64,000 nt of DNA, taken from assembly GCF_002865645.1 (NCBI RefSeq), contig NW_020194619.1, positions 1,958,442 through 2,022,441 on the forward strand, written 5' to 3'. The position numbers were made by a program, and so were the translations under genes. Of this stretch, positions 1 through 11,499 are shown piece after piece. Position 1 is the stretch's first letter; the number at the start of each line of letters is the position of its first letter. This DNA is from Hyaloscypha bicolor E (lineage: Eukaryota; Ascomycota; Leotiomycetes; Helotiales; Hyaloscyphaceae). Under the pieces are notes generated by a model. That model did not search any database. It saw nothing but the letters and a program-made list of their open reading frames with translations, and was not told the origin of the DNA.

Positions 1-1355
1 AGGCAACAATGTCTATTGGGGTGGTCATGTTGGATGAGGCTCCCACCAGTCTCAATGATTGCTTATTGGTGTTAACTCCAGGTATATATGTGACCGAATC
101 TCTTCTCGCCAGTTGCCTTTTTTTTGTAACCTACTCAACAACATCCTCTGTTTACGTCGTCTCAGAAATAACATCATTTATTAAGGTACCTAATTTGTCG
201 CGATACTCAAGCAACATGCACAGTCACGTCAAAGTTATATTAGCCCTTGGTAATTTTGGGGTGTAAGGCAGTGCTCCGAGCCATTGATAGAGAAGGGTAC
301 AATAAAAATGATTACAAAAGATTGACAGTGAGGTTGTCTTGGATTTATAGAAAGGGATTGCTCTTTATACAGAAAAGTAGATCAAATTCTCGAAGGCGTG
401 GTTCGTGCGCGTAACTCGATGGATATCTTTTCACCCGAAGGACAGTGGATCGGATCGAATTCAAGTTAAAATTGATGGCTTGTGTTAGATTATCATTCTA
501 CCTAAATGAGTTGAAACTTGCCACTTTACTCTTTTCTTCCTTCTAGAGTCTTCCTACCAATTTCCATCCTAGCTTATTCCCTGTCTTGGGGGTGGGGGGA
601 GGAGAATTGCGCTGGGGACCCTGAGCAAACTTAATGCGTGTTGAATATCTTGGGGTCTAGCGGGCTGTCTCGACGTTGGAGGGTCTATGAGGGAGGGGGG
701 GTTATGAATTGATAACTGACGGTTGATCGCCCAACGATCGTCTCCTTAACGGTTACAAACCAACAACTCTCCCGGGTGATGGGAATTAAAGCGTTAATCC
801 CGGAGATTTAAGGGGTTGAAGTAATAAGGACGCCTCCGCCAGATCTATCGATTGCCTTATATAACATCGATAGCCGGCACGATGTAGATTATACCGAAAG
901 TACCAGTGCTTAGCCCAGCTATCTTATATTTGGGGAGAGGAGGGAGTAGGGCTCTTTCAACAGATATACAGAGTAATTTGTGGCGTGCCATGGCGGGACA
1001 GTTGTGTATATTTGAGTGCGAGTTTTTAAAGCAGCGAATTTGAACAGCTGCCCATATGCGACGGCGTTTAATTGAAAGTGCCTGGTAATTGTAAGGCTAA
1101 ATGACCCACACTGGTGTAACTGAGTTTGCACCTGCTATGAAGGTAAATCTGAAGCAGTGACAGGGCTTTCTCCAAATTCTTCGCTATTAAAAAGATGACT
1201 TCTGGAATTGACACGGACTTCCTCATTAAAATATTTTGCTGCTCCTGTCTATAATGGACTATAAGCAACATTTTAGTTCGTTCTCATTTGCATCTATTCA
1301 TATTTCTGTCCATGTCGACATTGAGGATGGACAGAGATTTTCATAGGAAGGGTTA
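1..1355. other. Region without a recognisable gene
   Basis: Several short open frames occur, the longest being about 85 codons near the left edge, but none resembles a known family and none shows convincing intron signals. It contains G-rich tracts near 590-610 and 690-700. The right end is 3' flank of the minus-strand cyclase gene. I see no repeats or RNA genes here. Confidence 0.5.
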
Positions 1356-2405
1356 CTAAAGGATTGCAACTCCATTCGGAGGACTAGCAACACCACCAGG
1401 GACCTTCAATGGCACACTGCTAAAGAAAAAGCTCCACTTATTTAACCTCCTACACTCCGTCGCTAACCTCTCCAAATCAAACAACTCCCCAATCGGCATA
1501 CCCCACCCCGCAAGTAACCACTCGTGTAACCAATGCGTATTGCTCTGAAATGGAAGTGCTTCAAAGGCTAACATATCGCCGGCAACGGCAGCAAATTCCT
1601 TCTCCCAAATCCACTTCATTGTTTCCTCTCCACTCTTTACTCCAATCGCCTTCGGTGGTGGGTTCGCAACGTAGTTCTTGGCATCATCGCCTTTGAGAGC
1701 CTCAAGTGCTTTTACGAAGCCGGAATGGACGAAGAGAATATCTCCTGGCTGGAAAGTGACGCCCTGAGCAGCGGCAATTGCGTTCAGCTCCTGGACGGTG
1801 ATCTCGGTTGTGTCGAGGACAGCTGGTTTGAGACCTTGAGATTCGGCCCAGCCTTTGTAGTCGAGGAGGACTCCACGACCGACGACACCCCCGTTTTCTA
1901 CCCAGACTACAAACTGCTCAGCATCTATTCCAGTAGCCAGATTGGAGATCTTACCATGAGTGCCAATTCTATTCGAATTATGCACATCCTCCTGCTTACA
2001 CCCATTAAAAAATACCTTATGATCCTGATATCCTGTTCTCGTCAGCCATCTTCACATTTCACCCTCTCCACACCACTCACCAAAGTGCCTAAACCCATCC
2101 CACTGGGAGCTACTCTGCGTATTGAACATCACCGTGTCGTCGTTAACCGACCGGGGCTCCTTGTGTTTAATCGTGTGTTCGAACTTCGCTCTCCCAAATC
2201 CAGGTACTTTCGGCTGGTCCAAAGCCCAGTCTGTGCATATCCTGATGCCGTGGACGATTTCTTTTGTTGCGGAGAGCGTGGTTTGAGGTGTGAGGCGATT
2301 CAACATTCCCAGCTCATCGGTGGGACCATAGAGACCCCACGCATTGCCTCGGGGCCCGTCTTTTTTGAGGGGGAGGGAGGAGAAAGGGGGTGTTTGTTGT
2401 GTCAT
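1356..2405 (-). CDS. Cyclase-family (PF04199-like) metal-dependent hydrolase
   Basis: Two exons, 2081-2405 and 1356-2032, are joined over a 48-nt GTGAGT...CAG intron (2033-2080) and give 333 aa. The start is the ATG at 2403-2405 (MTQQTPPFSSLPL); the open frame runs further upstream, but that part is not family-like. The fungal cyclase hallmark QWDGFRHFGYQ spans the splice junction and is followed by FNGCKQEDVHNSNRIGTHG, which strongly supports the intron. The family (kynurenine formamidase-like, isatin hydrolase-like) hydrolyses amide or cyclic substrates at a divalent metal; the substrate here cannot be told. No signal peptide is visible, so it is probably cytosolic. The length is normal for fungal members. 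It is divergently oriented from a truncated MFS transporter gene with an 800-bp intergenic region, which suggests a former catabolic uptake/hydrolysis pair. The family call is good; the function is open. Confidence 0.85.
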
Positions 2406-3206
2406 TTTGAGGTATCCGTAGGTGCAATTGACTACTATAAATTTTGGACTACTTTGATTTGTGTAGAGTAGGAAGGAACCTTCTTGGAGGAAGACGTCAA
2501 TGTCGATGGTGGGGTAATTCACGTGATATAGCGGGGTATCCCTGGGGTCGGAAAGGGGAAAAGGCGCCAAAGGTGGGATGATATCCGGAGACAAACTAAA
2601 GCCAGGGGCTTCCGGAGGCATGACCCCGGATTTCCGAGATCTGTGGTTCCGAGAAATCTTGATGCAGAAAACTCATTTCATCCCAATTTTGCATTTCCGA
2701 GCGTGGCAGCTGCGAGACTTTTCTGGCTACGGTACGGGCTGATTTAGCAACGCCACTGCAAAAATCACGATCCGATAAATCGCGATTCATTAGCGTCCTG
2801 AAAGGAGCCCGTACCGGCCGTACAACGTATCCGAGCTTGCTTTCCCCGAGAAACACTTCTTCGATCTTCGCACTTATTTTTCACGCCATGCAAGTGGAGC
2901 CCCAGTGGAAGCCCGAGTCCCCAGCCGGGGGTTCCGAGAGCCACTTGTGTGGCTTCCTGGCTGAATCTCATCACGATTTTTCGCGATTCCTGGCTGATGT
3001 TTGACAAGTGACGGCGATGAATGCGACATCTGGGCTTTCCGGGGCGTATGGGGCTGCGCGCGGGGGTATCCTGGATTCGTGATTTCTAATTCGGGTTGAA
3101 GAACTCATTCACCTCTTCAAGCATCACAATTGGGATCTCAAGAATTGTGAGATATTGGGAACTTCTACCGCTATTCTGCTTCTTCCTTCTCGACAAAACT
3201 GGCATC
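2406..3206. promoter_or_regulatory. Divergent promoter region with repeated motifs
   Basis: About 800 bp lie between the divergently transcribed cyclase and MFS genes. TTCCGAG recurs at about 2622, 2647, 2696 and 2932. A TCACGAT(N5-9)TCGCGATTC motif occurs at about 2765 and again at about 2970. CGGTACGGGCT near 2730 is the inverse of AGCCCGTACCG near 2807. Repeats of this kind suit binding of a dimeric regulator such as a Zn2Cys6 protein, but no factor can be named. Short open frames on the minus strand here look like chance. Confidence 0.4.
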
Positions 3207-3827
3207 ATGGCAGCAGACAAACCAACGAATTCTCAGGTCAATGCTGCCTCGAATCAGATAGGGGACGCCCAGAAGTTTCCAACTGCTAATGGGGATGTCG
3301 ACTTGAAGATGTTCGATGATTACGGCGCTCTCGCATCAGTGATTGATGAAAAGGCAGAGCGAAGACTTGTCAAGAAGTTGGACATGTTTATCATTCCTTT
3401 CTTTTGTGCCACCTACCTCATCACTTACATCGATAAAGCTACTTTGAGCTATGGTACGCAACCACTTTCCCATGCTCCAAACTATACTGACAGATTCAAG
3501 CTGCTATCTTCGGTCTCACGAAAGATGTCCACCTGGTAGGAACACAGTATACCTGGCTTGATTTAATATTCAACTTCGGGTACTTTGTTCGTAGGCCTTC
3601 CAGTCCACGCATAGCATGTGTTATACTTATCAAGGCAATTCGAATACCCAACTAGCTTCGCTATGCAAAAGTTCTCTGTCGCAAAATGGCTAGATGCAAA
3701 TATCTTCGTCTGGGGCGGCATCTGTATGGCACTGGGGGGATGCAGCAACTTCTCTTCTCTTGCCGCACTTCGATTCATACTCGGAATGCTTGAATCATAT
3801 TCGACCTCCGCATACTACAGCGCTTAA
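3207..3827 (+). pseudogene. MFS transporter (Dal5/allantoate permease-like), truncated
   Basis: Three exons are inferred: 3207-3453, 3501-3579 and 3635-3827, with 47- and 55-nt GT-AG introns. They read through in frame to 172 aa. The product carries the typical ACS-family N-terminus: a cytosolic start, KLDMFIIPFFCATYLITYIDKATLSYA, then IFGLTKDVHLVGTQYTWL, EYPTSFAMQKF and LRFILGMLES. It then stops just after the region of transmembrane segment 4, where family members run to about 500 aa and 12 segments. No continuation is recognisable downstream in any frame. The gene is therefore most likely a 5' remnant, although a wrongly assembled or strongly diverged 3' part cannot be excluded. When whole it would have imported a small organic anion or ureide. 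It faces the cyclase gene across a shared promoter. Confidence 0.7.
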
Positions 3828-4640
3828 ACGCTGGAATTTGGAGGTATTATAGGGCAGTTTAGAGACTAAGCCACTGTAGTTGCAGGGGCATACCCCAGAA
3901 ATGTCTTTTAATCCCGGAAACGCCTTACAGGGCTTGAGTCTATAGTTATAGAACTTCTTGCGTCTGCCTCTACTATAATCTGAGCCTATAGTGGACAAAT
4001 AATGTATCTCGGCCAGGCATACCTTAAAGTCGCATGGCTTTATGCCGCGATATCCGTATCTCCAAATCTAACCCGCGTTCGACCAACAACCCATCTCCTT
4101 CATTCAAGCAAGTAACCCCACAAAATTTCAACCAGATAATCCTGTACAGATTGCAATAGCAGCGGGGGAGACGAAATTGGTGATCGCGGCCCCTATGATG
4201 GAGGAAATCAGGGGCTGTGATTTGGGCGGCGGCGATGGGGGTGGAGGTGGGGGCGAATAAATGATATTCTATTATAGACTCACACAGTAAGCACTTCCAT
4301 GCTAAATAGAAAGCTAAAGACTAAGTTTTGTTTTGAACTTGGAGTGTGTTGGCGAATATGGTAGAAGTTCTCATTGAGAGAAAATGTCACATGTGACGGC
4401 AGTTGGGAATGAGGCTGGTGAGGACAAAGGGATATATAAGGATTCGTTACACTTGCTAGGCAGAGAATTCCTGCAAGGATTTGCAACCGCAGGGCTCAAA
4501 TATCAAGATCTCTTTGTGAATATTAATGCTCTTTCCCTTTTCAAATTATTACACAAGCTCTTGATATCATTTCCAAAACAAAGTGAGCGGAACTCATTGC
4601 TGGGGCTCTTAAGTTCCCTTCATTCTGGGACCAGATTATA
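3828..4640. other. Intergenic, MFS 3' remnant region
   Basis: No gene is recognised. Fragments such as YLGQAYLKVAWLYAAI (around 4008) look transporter-like in composition but cannot be joined to the MFS remnant. A G-rich stretch encoding a glycine run lies near 4225-4255. The stretch 4384-4650 is open, but the protein is not recognisable. Confidence 0.4.
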
Positions 4641-5490
4641 CTTTCATTAAAACCATCTGGTCTCAAGCCAATTCAAATAGTCCTCCCAGAGATACTCAAC
4701 CCGTCCGCCAAACGCCAGCATTTCTTAGCAGTACCCATACACTAGTATCTAAGCCCACACCAAAAACAGTTATACTATTATCCCCAGTCCTAATAACTTC
4801 TGGAGCTGAGTTCAAGACCCCTCCTAAGGAAATCCAAGACGGGCTCCACGTTGAACCCGAAAGTTGTTTCGTGTACATACCTCCATCCAAGCCTATTCCA
4901 AAAATATCAACTTGGTCAGCGCCAGAGACGACAGCAACAATAGAACTTTCAAAGTCCCTCCGAATGACATCCAGCTCACGCTCCAAGAATCATTACTGTA
5001 AGATCGGTACCAGGCAGCATTATCGGACCCGACACCGAAAAGGTCGAGTTGTCCAGAGCCTCTGGTAACCACTACGGGCTCACTGGAGAAAACACCACCC
5101 AGTGATTCCCAATTTGACCATTGTGGATTCGAAGTCATGTCCCATGCCATATGCCACATTGCATTGTCAAGACCAATGCCAAATATATCACGTCTATCAG
5201 AATCTTAGGAAGGTCCTGCGAGTGGACTCTTCAATGAGCCGCCAAGCTTACCCCATGTTGTCCATTCTCCAGATGAACACCAAGACCCTCAAAGCGCATT
5301 CTCGGTACCGACGACGTAAACATCGAGCAGGCCAGGGGCTCGGACAGTAACTGCTGGGGGACTGAGAAGGACACCTCCGAGCGAACTCCAGTCCGTCCAG
5401 CTGCTTCTATCCCAGGTTTTGTGCCACAGTGCACGATCAGTGCCAACCACAAAAGCTTCTATGGGACTAGTGCATCCCACTGAAATGGCA
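4630..5490 (-). pseudogene. PLL-like beta-propeller lectin, decayed
   Basis: Reading the minus strand from about 5480 down gives successive propeller blades with the pattern W..W.SLGG.L.S.P.V......LD.FGVG.DNA.W. Examples are FVVGTDRALWHKTWD, WSSLGGVLLSPPAV, LDVYVVGTENAL, LGGVFSSEPVV, LDLFGVGSDNAAWY, VDIFGIGLDGGMY and ITVFGVGLDTSVW. This matches fucose- and glycan-binding PLL-type propellers. The frame is broken in four places: TGA where the repeat predicts Trp after ENAL (about 5289), TAA in the next blade (about 5205), a one-base shift after MSFGG (about 4940), and TGA where Trp is expected near 4695. At least five blades are traceable. Sequence between 5490 and 5800 may hold the N-terminal part, but I cannot place it. 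It is a pseudogene unless the assembly has errors. Confidence 0.65.
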
Positions 5491-6685
5491 GGTGAGCTGG
5501 TTGCTCACACCCGGGGGCTTCATCACCCACACATCCACTCCACCAGACTCCCCGAGAGTTCTTACCAGGACACGGATTACCAGGCTCCGCCATCCACAGC
5601 TTAATTCGCTGCGAGTTCCAAGACTGCATGAGAACATCCACTGCTCGACACATATACAAGTAAATCCTCCTCCGCCTTGTTCCCCTCTGGCCTTGACTGA
5701 CACTTTGCAGCCGCCACAGAAAGTCACACTTACAACCGGAATGCTGCCCCCTTTGTGGCCGCGGTTTTGAGATAATAAAAGGTCTCAAACGCCATCACAA
5801 CGATATACACGAAACCACGAAGAGATACTACTGTTCTGTTATCAATTGCAAGTATGCACGATTGGGGAAGAGGAATGGGTTTACGAGGAAGGATAATTGG
5901 ACACGCCATATGCGTAATCGACATGGCGCAGGAGGTGTGGATGTGAGTAGCAGTGGCTAGCGATGATTCTTCCTGCCGCAGCTGCCGGTATTTAGGTTCT
6001 ATGATTTTGTTTGTTGAGGATTTCGTTCGGGATAGGAACCGATTGATGATTAAATGATATGTCGGAGATTTTCCTTTCACCTTTGATGTTTGTTCGTATT
6101 TCTATAGCTATAATTGCAATTTCGGGTTGACCTTTTTCATAATAACTTTCAAATATCTGTTATGTTGTCGAATCGAAGAGTTTATTCACGCTAATAGATA
6201 GAAAGATAGAAAGAGTGCAAGACTAAACAAGTGGTCTAATATGAAAGAGGGTCAGACGATCTTCTTTCTTCTGCTTTCCCAGCGAATGTTGATCTTCACG
6301 TGACCTTGCCCCTTTTTCATGAAGGGGAGCTAGCCGAGTTGCTAAATTGTTGTAGGTCTTAGTAGATCTGCTCATTTATATAGCCATGACCGCTACATTT
6401 CCTCCCCGGATTCATTCTCGCAAGATGGGAGAGGGTGGCCATAGAACTGGTGGCGGCGGGAGCCTCCTATTCGATGTGCAAGCGGGCCAATGCTTCATTC
6501 ATAAATGAAGCCACAACACCCAGCAGGCAACGACCTCGATATTCAACGGCATCACAGCTCTTTCGCCAAGTGAGAAGTCTGCGAGTCGCAACTCTACCGT
6601 ACGATTCCACCTCAGCCTCGTCACCTCGTCCAACACACTGATAGGCATTAGAGACGTAAGGGGAGAGACTCGCCGCCATATCACC
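5491..6685. other. Upstream of lectin remnant and HET gene; no clear gene
   Basis: On the minus strand between 5490 and 5830 there are Cys-rich open stretches (for example FTCICVEQWMFSCSL) that might be the decayed 5' end of the lectin gene. From about 6000 to 6685 I see no gene; this is the promoter and leader of the HET-domain gene. A GATAGAAAGATAGAAAG short repeat lies near 6195. Confidence 0.4.
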
Positions 6686-8674
6686 ATGCCTTCCACATAT
6701 CAATATGAAGAGTTGCCTACGGGGAAGTGGATGCGCCTGCTGAAACTTCTCTCAGGCAAGAGCCGTAACCAGATACCCACATACCAACGTGAGGAGTCGC
6801 CTACGGGGAAGCGGATGCGCCTAATGAAACTTCTCTCAGGCAAGAGCCATAGCCAGATGCCCACATACCAATATGAGGAGTTGCCTACGGGGAAGTGGAT
6901 ACGCCTAATGAAACTTCTCCCAGGCAACAGCGATGACCAGATACATCTTGAACTCTTCACAGCCGAGCTAGAGAGTGCGCCTCCTTACGAAGCAATTTCC
7001 TATTGTTGGGGAGACCCGAACGATCAAGAGGAAATCCTCTGCTGTGGACGGTCCATGTACATCACGCGAAGCCTGTACTCTGGATTGAAATGCTTTCGAT
7101 ATCCTCAGAAGACTCGGATCTTATGGGCTGACGCTGTTTGTATCAACCAGTCAAACGACAACGACAAAGGCCATCAAGTCAACATGATGGGCGATGTTTA
7201 CGATCACGCGTCCACAGTCTTGGTCTGGCTTGGAGAGGCCTCGACCCTTGCCGCGGAAAAGGCTTTCCACCTTATTCGCAAGATCAATGGATACATGGAC
7301 TCTAAGATTTTAGAGAGCGAACTTGCCAATAATCCGTATGAAGCAGTGGTGGATGTTCCAAAGCCGGAAACACGAAGTCAGCTCTTCCAAGATGACTCGG
7401 AATCAGAAGCCCTTCGTGACTTCTTTCGCCGTCCCTGGTTCGACCGCCTCTGGGTGCTCCAGGAGGTCGCACTTGCCTCCTCTGCTTGGGTTTACTACGG
7501 CGCAACTTCTATCAGTCTCACTGAAGTGGTTCAATTTGCTTTCGTATTGATAATGCGTCCAGATCTCCAAAACAATTTCCTCACTGGGCGTGTGGGAGAT
7601 GCTTTTCAGAACGTTTTTTGTACATATGCAAAGAAGAACACCTGGATCCAGGAGAAGTCTATTCTTCGGCACGCGCGAGATTACATAGAACGGAGCGCAA
7701 AACCAGCTTTTCAAGAGATTCTCGACACTGGTCGACGTTTTGGCACGACGAAGCCACATGACCACATTTATGCATTTCTCGGACACCCTTCTGCCAGAGC
7801 AAAAGATGGGTCAGTTGGTATACTCGAAGCAGATTACACACTTGACATCGAAGATGTGTACCGACAGCTTTCTGAAAGGCTGTATGAGCGAGATCGACGA
7901 CTCGACTTTCTCTGTAATGTGTTCCACTATGATCCAAGTTCAATCGAGCAAGCACAATCCTGGGCTCCTAAATACCACAATGGAGGAAATCGTGCTAGCA
8001 TGTACTGGCTAGGGTGGAATGTCGACAACTCTGCAGAGATGGAGATGTTTATCAAGGTTGATTTTCATAATAGCATGCTTCATGGTCGGAGCCTCTTATT
8101 CGATTCAATCGCGACTTTCACTGAGACCTTCAAGGAGGAGGATTTCGAATCTATGAGCCCTACTCCTGTGGAGATATGCTGGAATTTGGAAGCTAGCTTC
8201 ACCGAATCCATGGATATAGACGAACGATTGCGAGATTTCAGGTGGACAATGGCTGGTGGAAGCTACACTGGGGGCGAAGCACGTTTGCAGAGGGATTTCG
8301 AATCGTATTGCATGGAAAAGACTTCGTCGGAATTTTGCGCCAGCATCCAACTAGGGAATTTCTCATCGGATGAAACATCCTTAGCTAATGGAGATTGGAA
8401 GCGATTTGAAAGTGTAGCACTTATTGCCATGGCTGAAAGAAAATTCTTCATCACAAAAGATGGCCGCTTCGGTCTTGGACCGTCGCTCCTCCAAGACGGG
8501 GACATTTGCTGTGTGTTTATGGGCTGCAGAATGCCCCTAATAATTCGTCCGACGTCTACACCAAACCACCTCAAGGTTGTTGGGCCCAGCTACATCCATG
8601 GGGTAATGCACGGGGAAGTAGTTAAAGCTCGTGTCAAATCCCTTTCTGACTTGACTGAGATTACGCTTGTGTAA
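6686..8674 (+). CDS. HET-domain protein (heterokaryon incompatibility)
   Basis: A single exon of 662 aa begins at an ATG in good context (tcaccATGcc). HET-domain motifs are plain: YEAISYCWGDP (about residues 101-111), ILWADAVCINQ (145-155), a KGHQVNMMGDVYDHAS block, then WFDRLWVLQEVALAS and PHDHIYAFLG. HET domains act in fungal vegetative incompatibility, where they trigger growth arrest or death on non-self contact; the partner is not visible here. The odd part is the N-terminus. The short module that normally precedes the domain once (YxYEELPTGKWxRLxKLLxG) is present three times in tandem, 28 residues each (residues 4-87; 6695-6946). The C-terminal 400 residues have no recognised domain. 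The reading frame is intact, so it is probably functional. It is transcribed alone; the closest repeat lies 1.8 kb downstream. Confidence 0.9.
   Translation: MPSTYQYEELPTGKWMRLLKLLSGKSRNQIPTYQREESPTGKRMRLMKLLSGKSHSQMPTYQYEELPTGKWIRLMKLLPGNSDDQIHLELFTAELESAPPYEAISYCWGDPNDQEEILCCGRSMYITRSLYSGLKCFRYPQKTRILWADAVCINQSNDNDKGHQVNMMGDVYDHASTVLVWLGEASTLAAEKAFHLIRKINGYMDSKILESELANNPYEAVVDVPKPETRSQLFQDDSESEALRDFFRRPWFDRLWVLQEVALASSAWVYYGATSISLTEVVQFAFVLIMRPDLQNNFLTGRVGDAFQNVFCTYAKKNTWIQEKSILRHARDYIERSAKPAFQEILDTGRRFGTTKPHDHIYAFLGHPSARAKDGSVGILEADYTLDIEDVYRQLSERLYERDRRLDFLCNVFHYDPSSIEQAQSWAPKYHNGGNRASMYWLGWNVDNSAEMEMFIKVDFHNSMLHGRSLLFDSIATFTETFKEEDFESMSPTPVEICWNLEASFTESMDIDERLRDFRWTMAGGSYTGGEARLQRDFESYCMEKTSSEFCASIQLGNFSSDETSLANGDWKRFESVALIAMAERKFFITKDGRFGLGPSLLQDGDICCVFMGCRMPLIIRPTSTPNHLKVVGPSYIHGVMHGEVVKARVKSLSDLTEITLV
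6695..6946 (+). repeat. Three 84-bp in-frame tandem repeats in HET gene
   Basis: The three units are 6695-6778, 6779-6862 and 6863-6946. Each encodes TYQ.EE.PTGK..RL.KLL.G.S..Q, and they differ by a handful of substitutions. In-frame duplication of exactly 28 codons has kept the reading frame. Confidence 0.9.
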
Positions 8675-10433
8675 GGCGCCGGTGGAGGTGTGGTCATGGC
8701 ACGGACGTACAGGACTGTTTTCCCTTTTTGTCAAATAGTTTAGCTGGTCTTCGTGGAAGCTGAAGGAAATTATTACTAGTCGCTCCCTGGCTCCACAACG
8801 GAAAGAGACTTGCCGGTTTGGCTTAGAAGAAGGAGCTGGCAATCATCATAGTAGGACTCGAGAGGGTATAAGTGGGGAATATTTACTTGGCTTCTTCTCA
8901 ATCCGTCATGTCCATATGGATTGCCCTTGCACTTGCATAGGAGAGAGAGCGCAAAAGACTACTCTCATATAGCACTATTCGCAAGGGAGCCAAGGCTTTC
9001 GAATTTAAGGTCGTAGGTTCAGTTGTGGATCTCGAGGACGTGGCTGCTTGAACCTATACTTATCAATTCTTCGAGTCCCCCTTTTGCTAGCAGGGTGATG
9101 GAACATCTCCTGTCCTATCTCTTGCTATTAACGTCTCATCCGCTATCCATTTTCAGCGTGTTGTTTCTGAAGATACGGCACTACTTTTCATTATATAAAG
9201 AAGAACCTTAAGAGTTCCACTATCTTAATAATTACTGTCCAGACTTCGTTTGTTGTCAACTTTCAGCTCCCTGTTCTAAACATTTTGGATTATCCCCTTA
9301 TATAACATAAAGAGCACCAAAAATCCTTTATAATTCTACCTGTCTCAACTTTTGCCGTCAAGGTATTATCTGCTATTAATTTTCGGCTCGCAGCAGCTAC
9401 GTTTTGACTTGTCTCTTCCTTATACCCTAACAAGAAGCATTCGAGTTTGTGTTACACAAACTCCTTAACGATCACCTTGTTATAGCGGGTATTACGTGCA
9501 TCCAGGTGCCCCATATCGCTGGACGCGACTCTCCTTTTCGTTGTTTCTTTGAAAAGAAGGTTCAGCAGCCTCAAGTTTCAAAATCTTTGATAAATGAAGC
9601 AGATTCTCATGATATGACTGAGCTCACTTCTAATTCTCTCAGCTATTATTCCAAAAAGTGAATAGATATTGTATGTAATAGCTGTACTCAAATCAGTCCT
9701 TACTTCTTTTCAATCCCACAACCACTACTCAAAATGTATAAAAAGCTATAGTATAGAAAGAGGCATCTCATACACCTTAGCTACACTCTACTACACACAG
9801 CTTCCCCAGGGACAGTTATCCTCGACCCCTCGCCTATACCAAAGAAATTGTAACTTTAAGAAAGGTATGTCTATGCTTTCTAGAATAGTTAGCATACTTT
9901 GAGGTTATGTGAAAAGGGTAAGCTGAAAATAAGAGGCAGCCGAAAATTTACAGCAGACGAGACGTTGACAACAAATTTCATTTTCGACAAACAAATCTCT
10001 TATACAAAGTCTCTTGAATCATACCCTGCTTTTATTATTTAGATGATGTTCGCCATCCGACATGGCAAGCTAAAAATTAACAGCGGACGAGACGTTGACA
10101 GTGACGCTTCAGACAATGAATAATTTGTCTAATCTTCAAAAGAAGTCTTGGAATATAGAGAGGTTACGCGTGAGCAGCAGATATAAAATTTCAAGAGGTT
10201 TGAGGTTTAGTGTTTAAGGAGAAGTTACACGGTGGCCCCATATGCGTGCCATTCTGCTAGATACTGTATTGACAGAGAGCAAGGAGGTTGGAGTTCGAGA
10301 TTAGATATTTTCTACTTCTATATTTTGGCAATCTCGTATAGTTAGTAAATGGAAGCGCTCTACTTTCACTTTCGAGAAACGATTGCTATTAAACATTACT
10401 TTGCTGATGCATCTCAGGAAAGCCCAAGTGTTT
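8675..10433. other. Intergenic region with degenerate repeats
   Basis: No convincing gene is seen. The first 200 bp are 3' flank of the HET gene. At 9934 and 10061 two related units about 127 bp apart share GACGAGACGTTGACA and a preceding GGCAxxC(T/G)AAAATT(T/A)ACAGC. Similar wording returns at 16250 on the other side of the Copia element. The second unit is open as KINSGRDVDSDASDNE followed by a stop. Short open frames at 9449-9902 are not recognised. Confidence 0.45.
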
Positions 10434-10438
10434 AAAGG

Positions 10439-10787
10439 TATTGGAAAGTGATTGATTTATTGATGGAAAATCGATATATTGGAGGTTGACAATCTGTAGA
10501 ATGACTAGATACAGGAGAGTGAAGTGTAAAAACAGAGGAAAAGTGTCTAAAGTAAGGGATTTATTCCCATTACCCTTCGGCGATACCGGTAATGCTGAGC
10601 CCGCTTTCTCCGATACATTATTAATCAGCTAATAAATCAAAAGTAATCAAAATGACGATATACTAGTAAGCTTGGTAAGCTCAGCGAGTGACGCATGACA
10701 AATGAGAGTGGAGAACCCTAAATTAGTGGTTGAACCTGGTACTGGAAGGACTGGTGAGCTAGCTATGGTAGCGTACCAATTTTAATA
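10439..10787 (-). repeat. 3' LTR of Copia element
   Basis: The LTR is 349 bp. It differs from the other LTR almost only by transitions plus a 1-bp indel. Its inner edge reads TATTAAAATT where the intact copy reads TGTTGAAATT, two TG-to-TA changes. Confidence 0.9.
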
Positions 10788-10797
10788 CGCCTCCTCC

Positions 10798-11400
10798 TTA
10801 CAGTCGAGGTTCGATGTCAGTGAGGCTAATAAGCCCCAATTTCGATCGTAGCAGTTCAAAAGCCGGTCTAGGAAGTGGTTTGGTGAGAATATCGGCCGTT
10901 ATTTCCCCCGTAGGAACGTGCTTGAGATCGATTTCCTTAGTATTAATGTGGTCCCTAATAAAATGGTGTCTAATATCGATATGCTTGGTTTTTTGCGAAA
11001 ATCGGGCGTTCGTAGCTAGATCCATAGCTCCCTGAGCGTCCGTTTTTATCTCAATTGAGCCTATAGGAATTGATATTTCCTTAAATAGTTGCTTTAGCTA
11101 TAAAGCTTCTTTAATTACCGGCGTCAGGGCGACATATTTAGCTATAATAGTGGCTGTAGCAATAGTTTTTTGCTTGGTACTAGCCTAGCTAATGGAACTA
11201 CCAAATAGGGTAAAAACCATACCGGAGGTTGATTTGCAATCCTGTAAATCGCCTCCATAATCGGCATCTGAGTATCCTATAAGCCCTTTATTAGACGAAG
11301 CGTTATATAGAATGCCCATATTAGGTAATCCCTTAATATATTGCATTATACGCTTCTGTACGGTACCATACAATGCTTTAGGATATGAATTGGAACGTCC
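10798..11400 (-). pseudogene. Copia RNase H domain (C-terminal end of pol)
   Basis: Minus-strand open pieces read IGYSDADYGGDLQDCKSTSG (around 11280-11220) and SQKTKHIDIRHHFIRDHI, followed by IPTGE-like and TADILTKPL wording (11000-10850). These are the classic Copia RNase H and pol C-terminal motifs. Stop codons lie between the pieces. Confidence 0.9.
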
Positions 11401-11499
11401 TAAGTACCCTGCGGCAAAGCAGAAATCGGGTTGTAAAGCTAATAATGGCCATATAAGTAATCCAGTTTAACTTTAATATTTAGTAATATCGATATTAAT

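Noticed and set aside
1725..2471. 248-codon plus-strand open frame
   Set aside because: It is antisense to the well-supported cyclase exons and crosses their intron.
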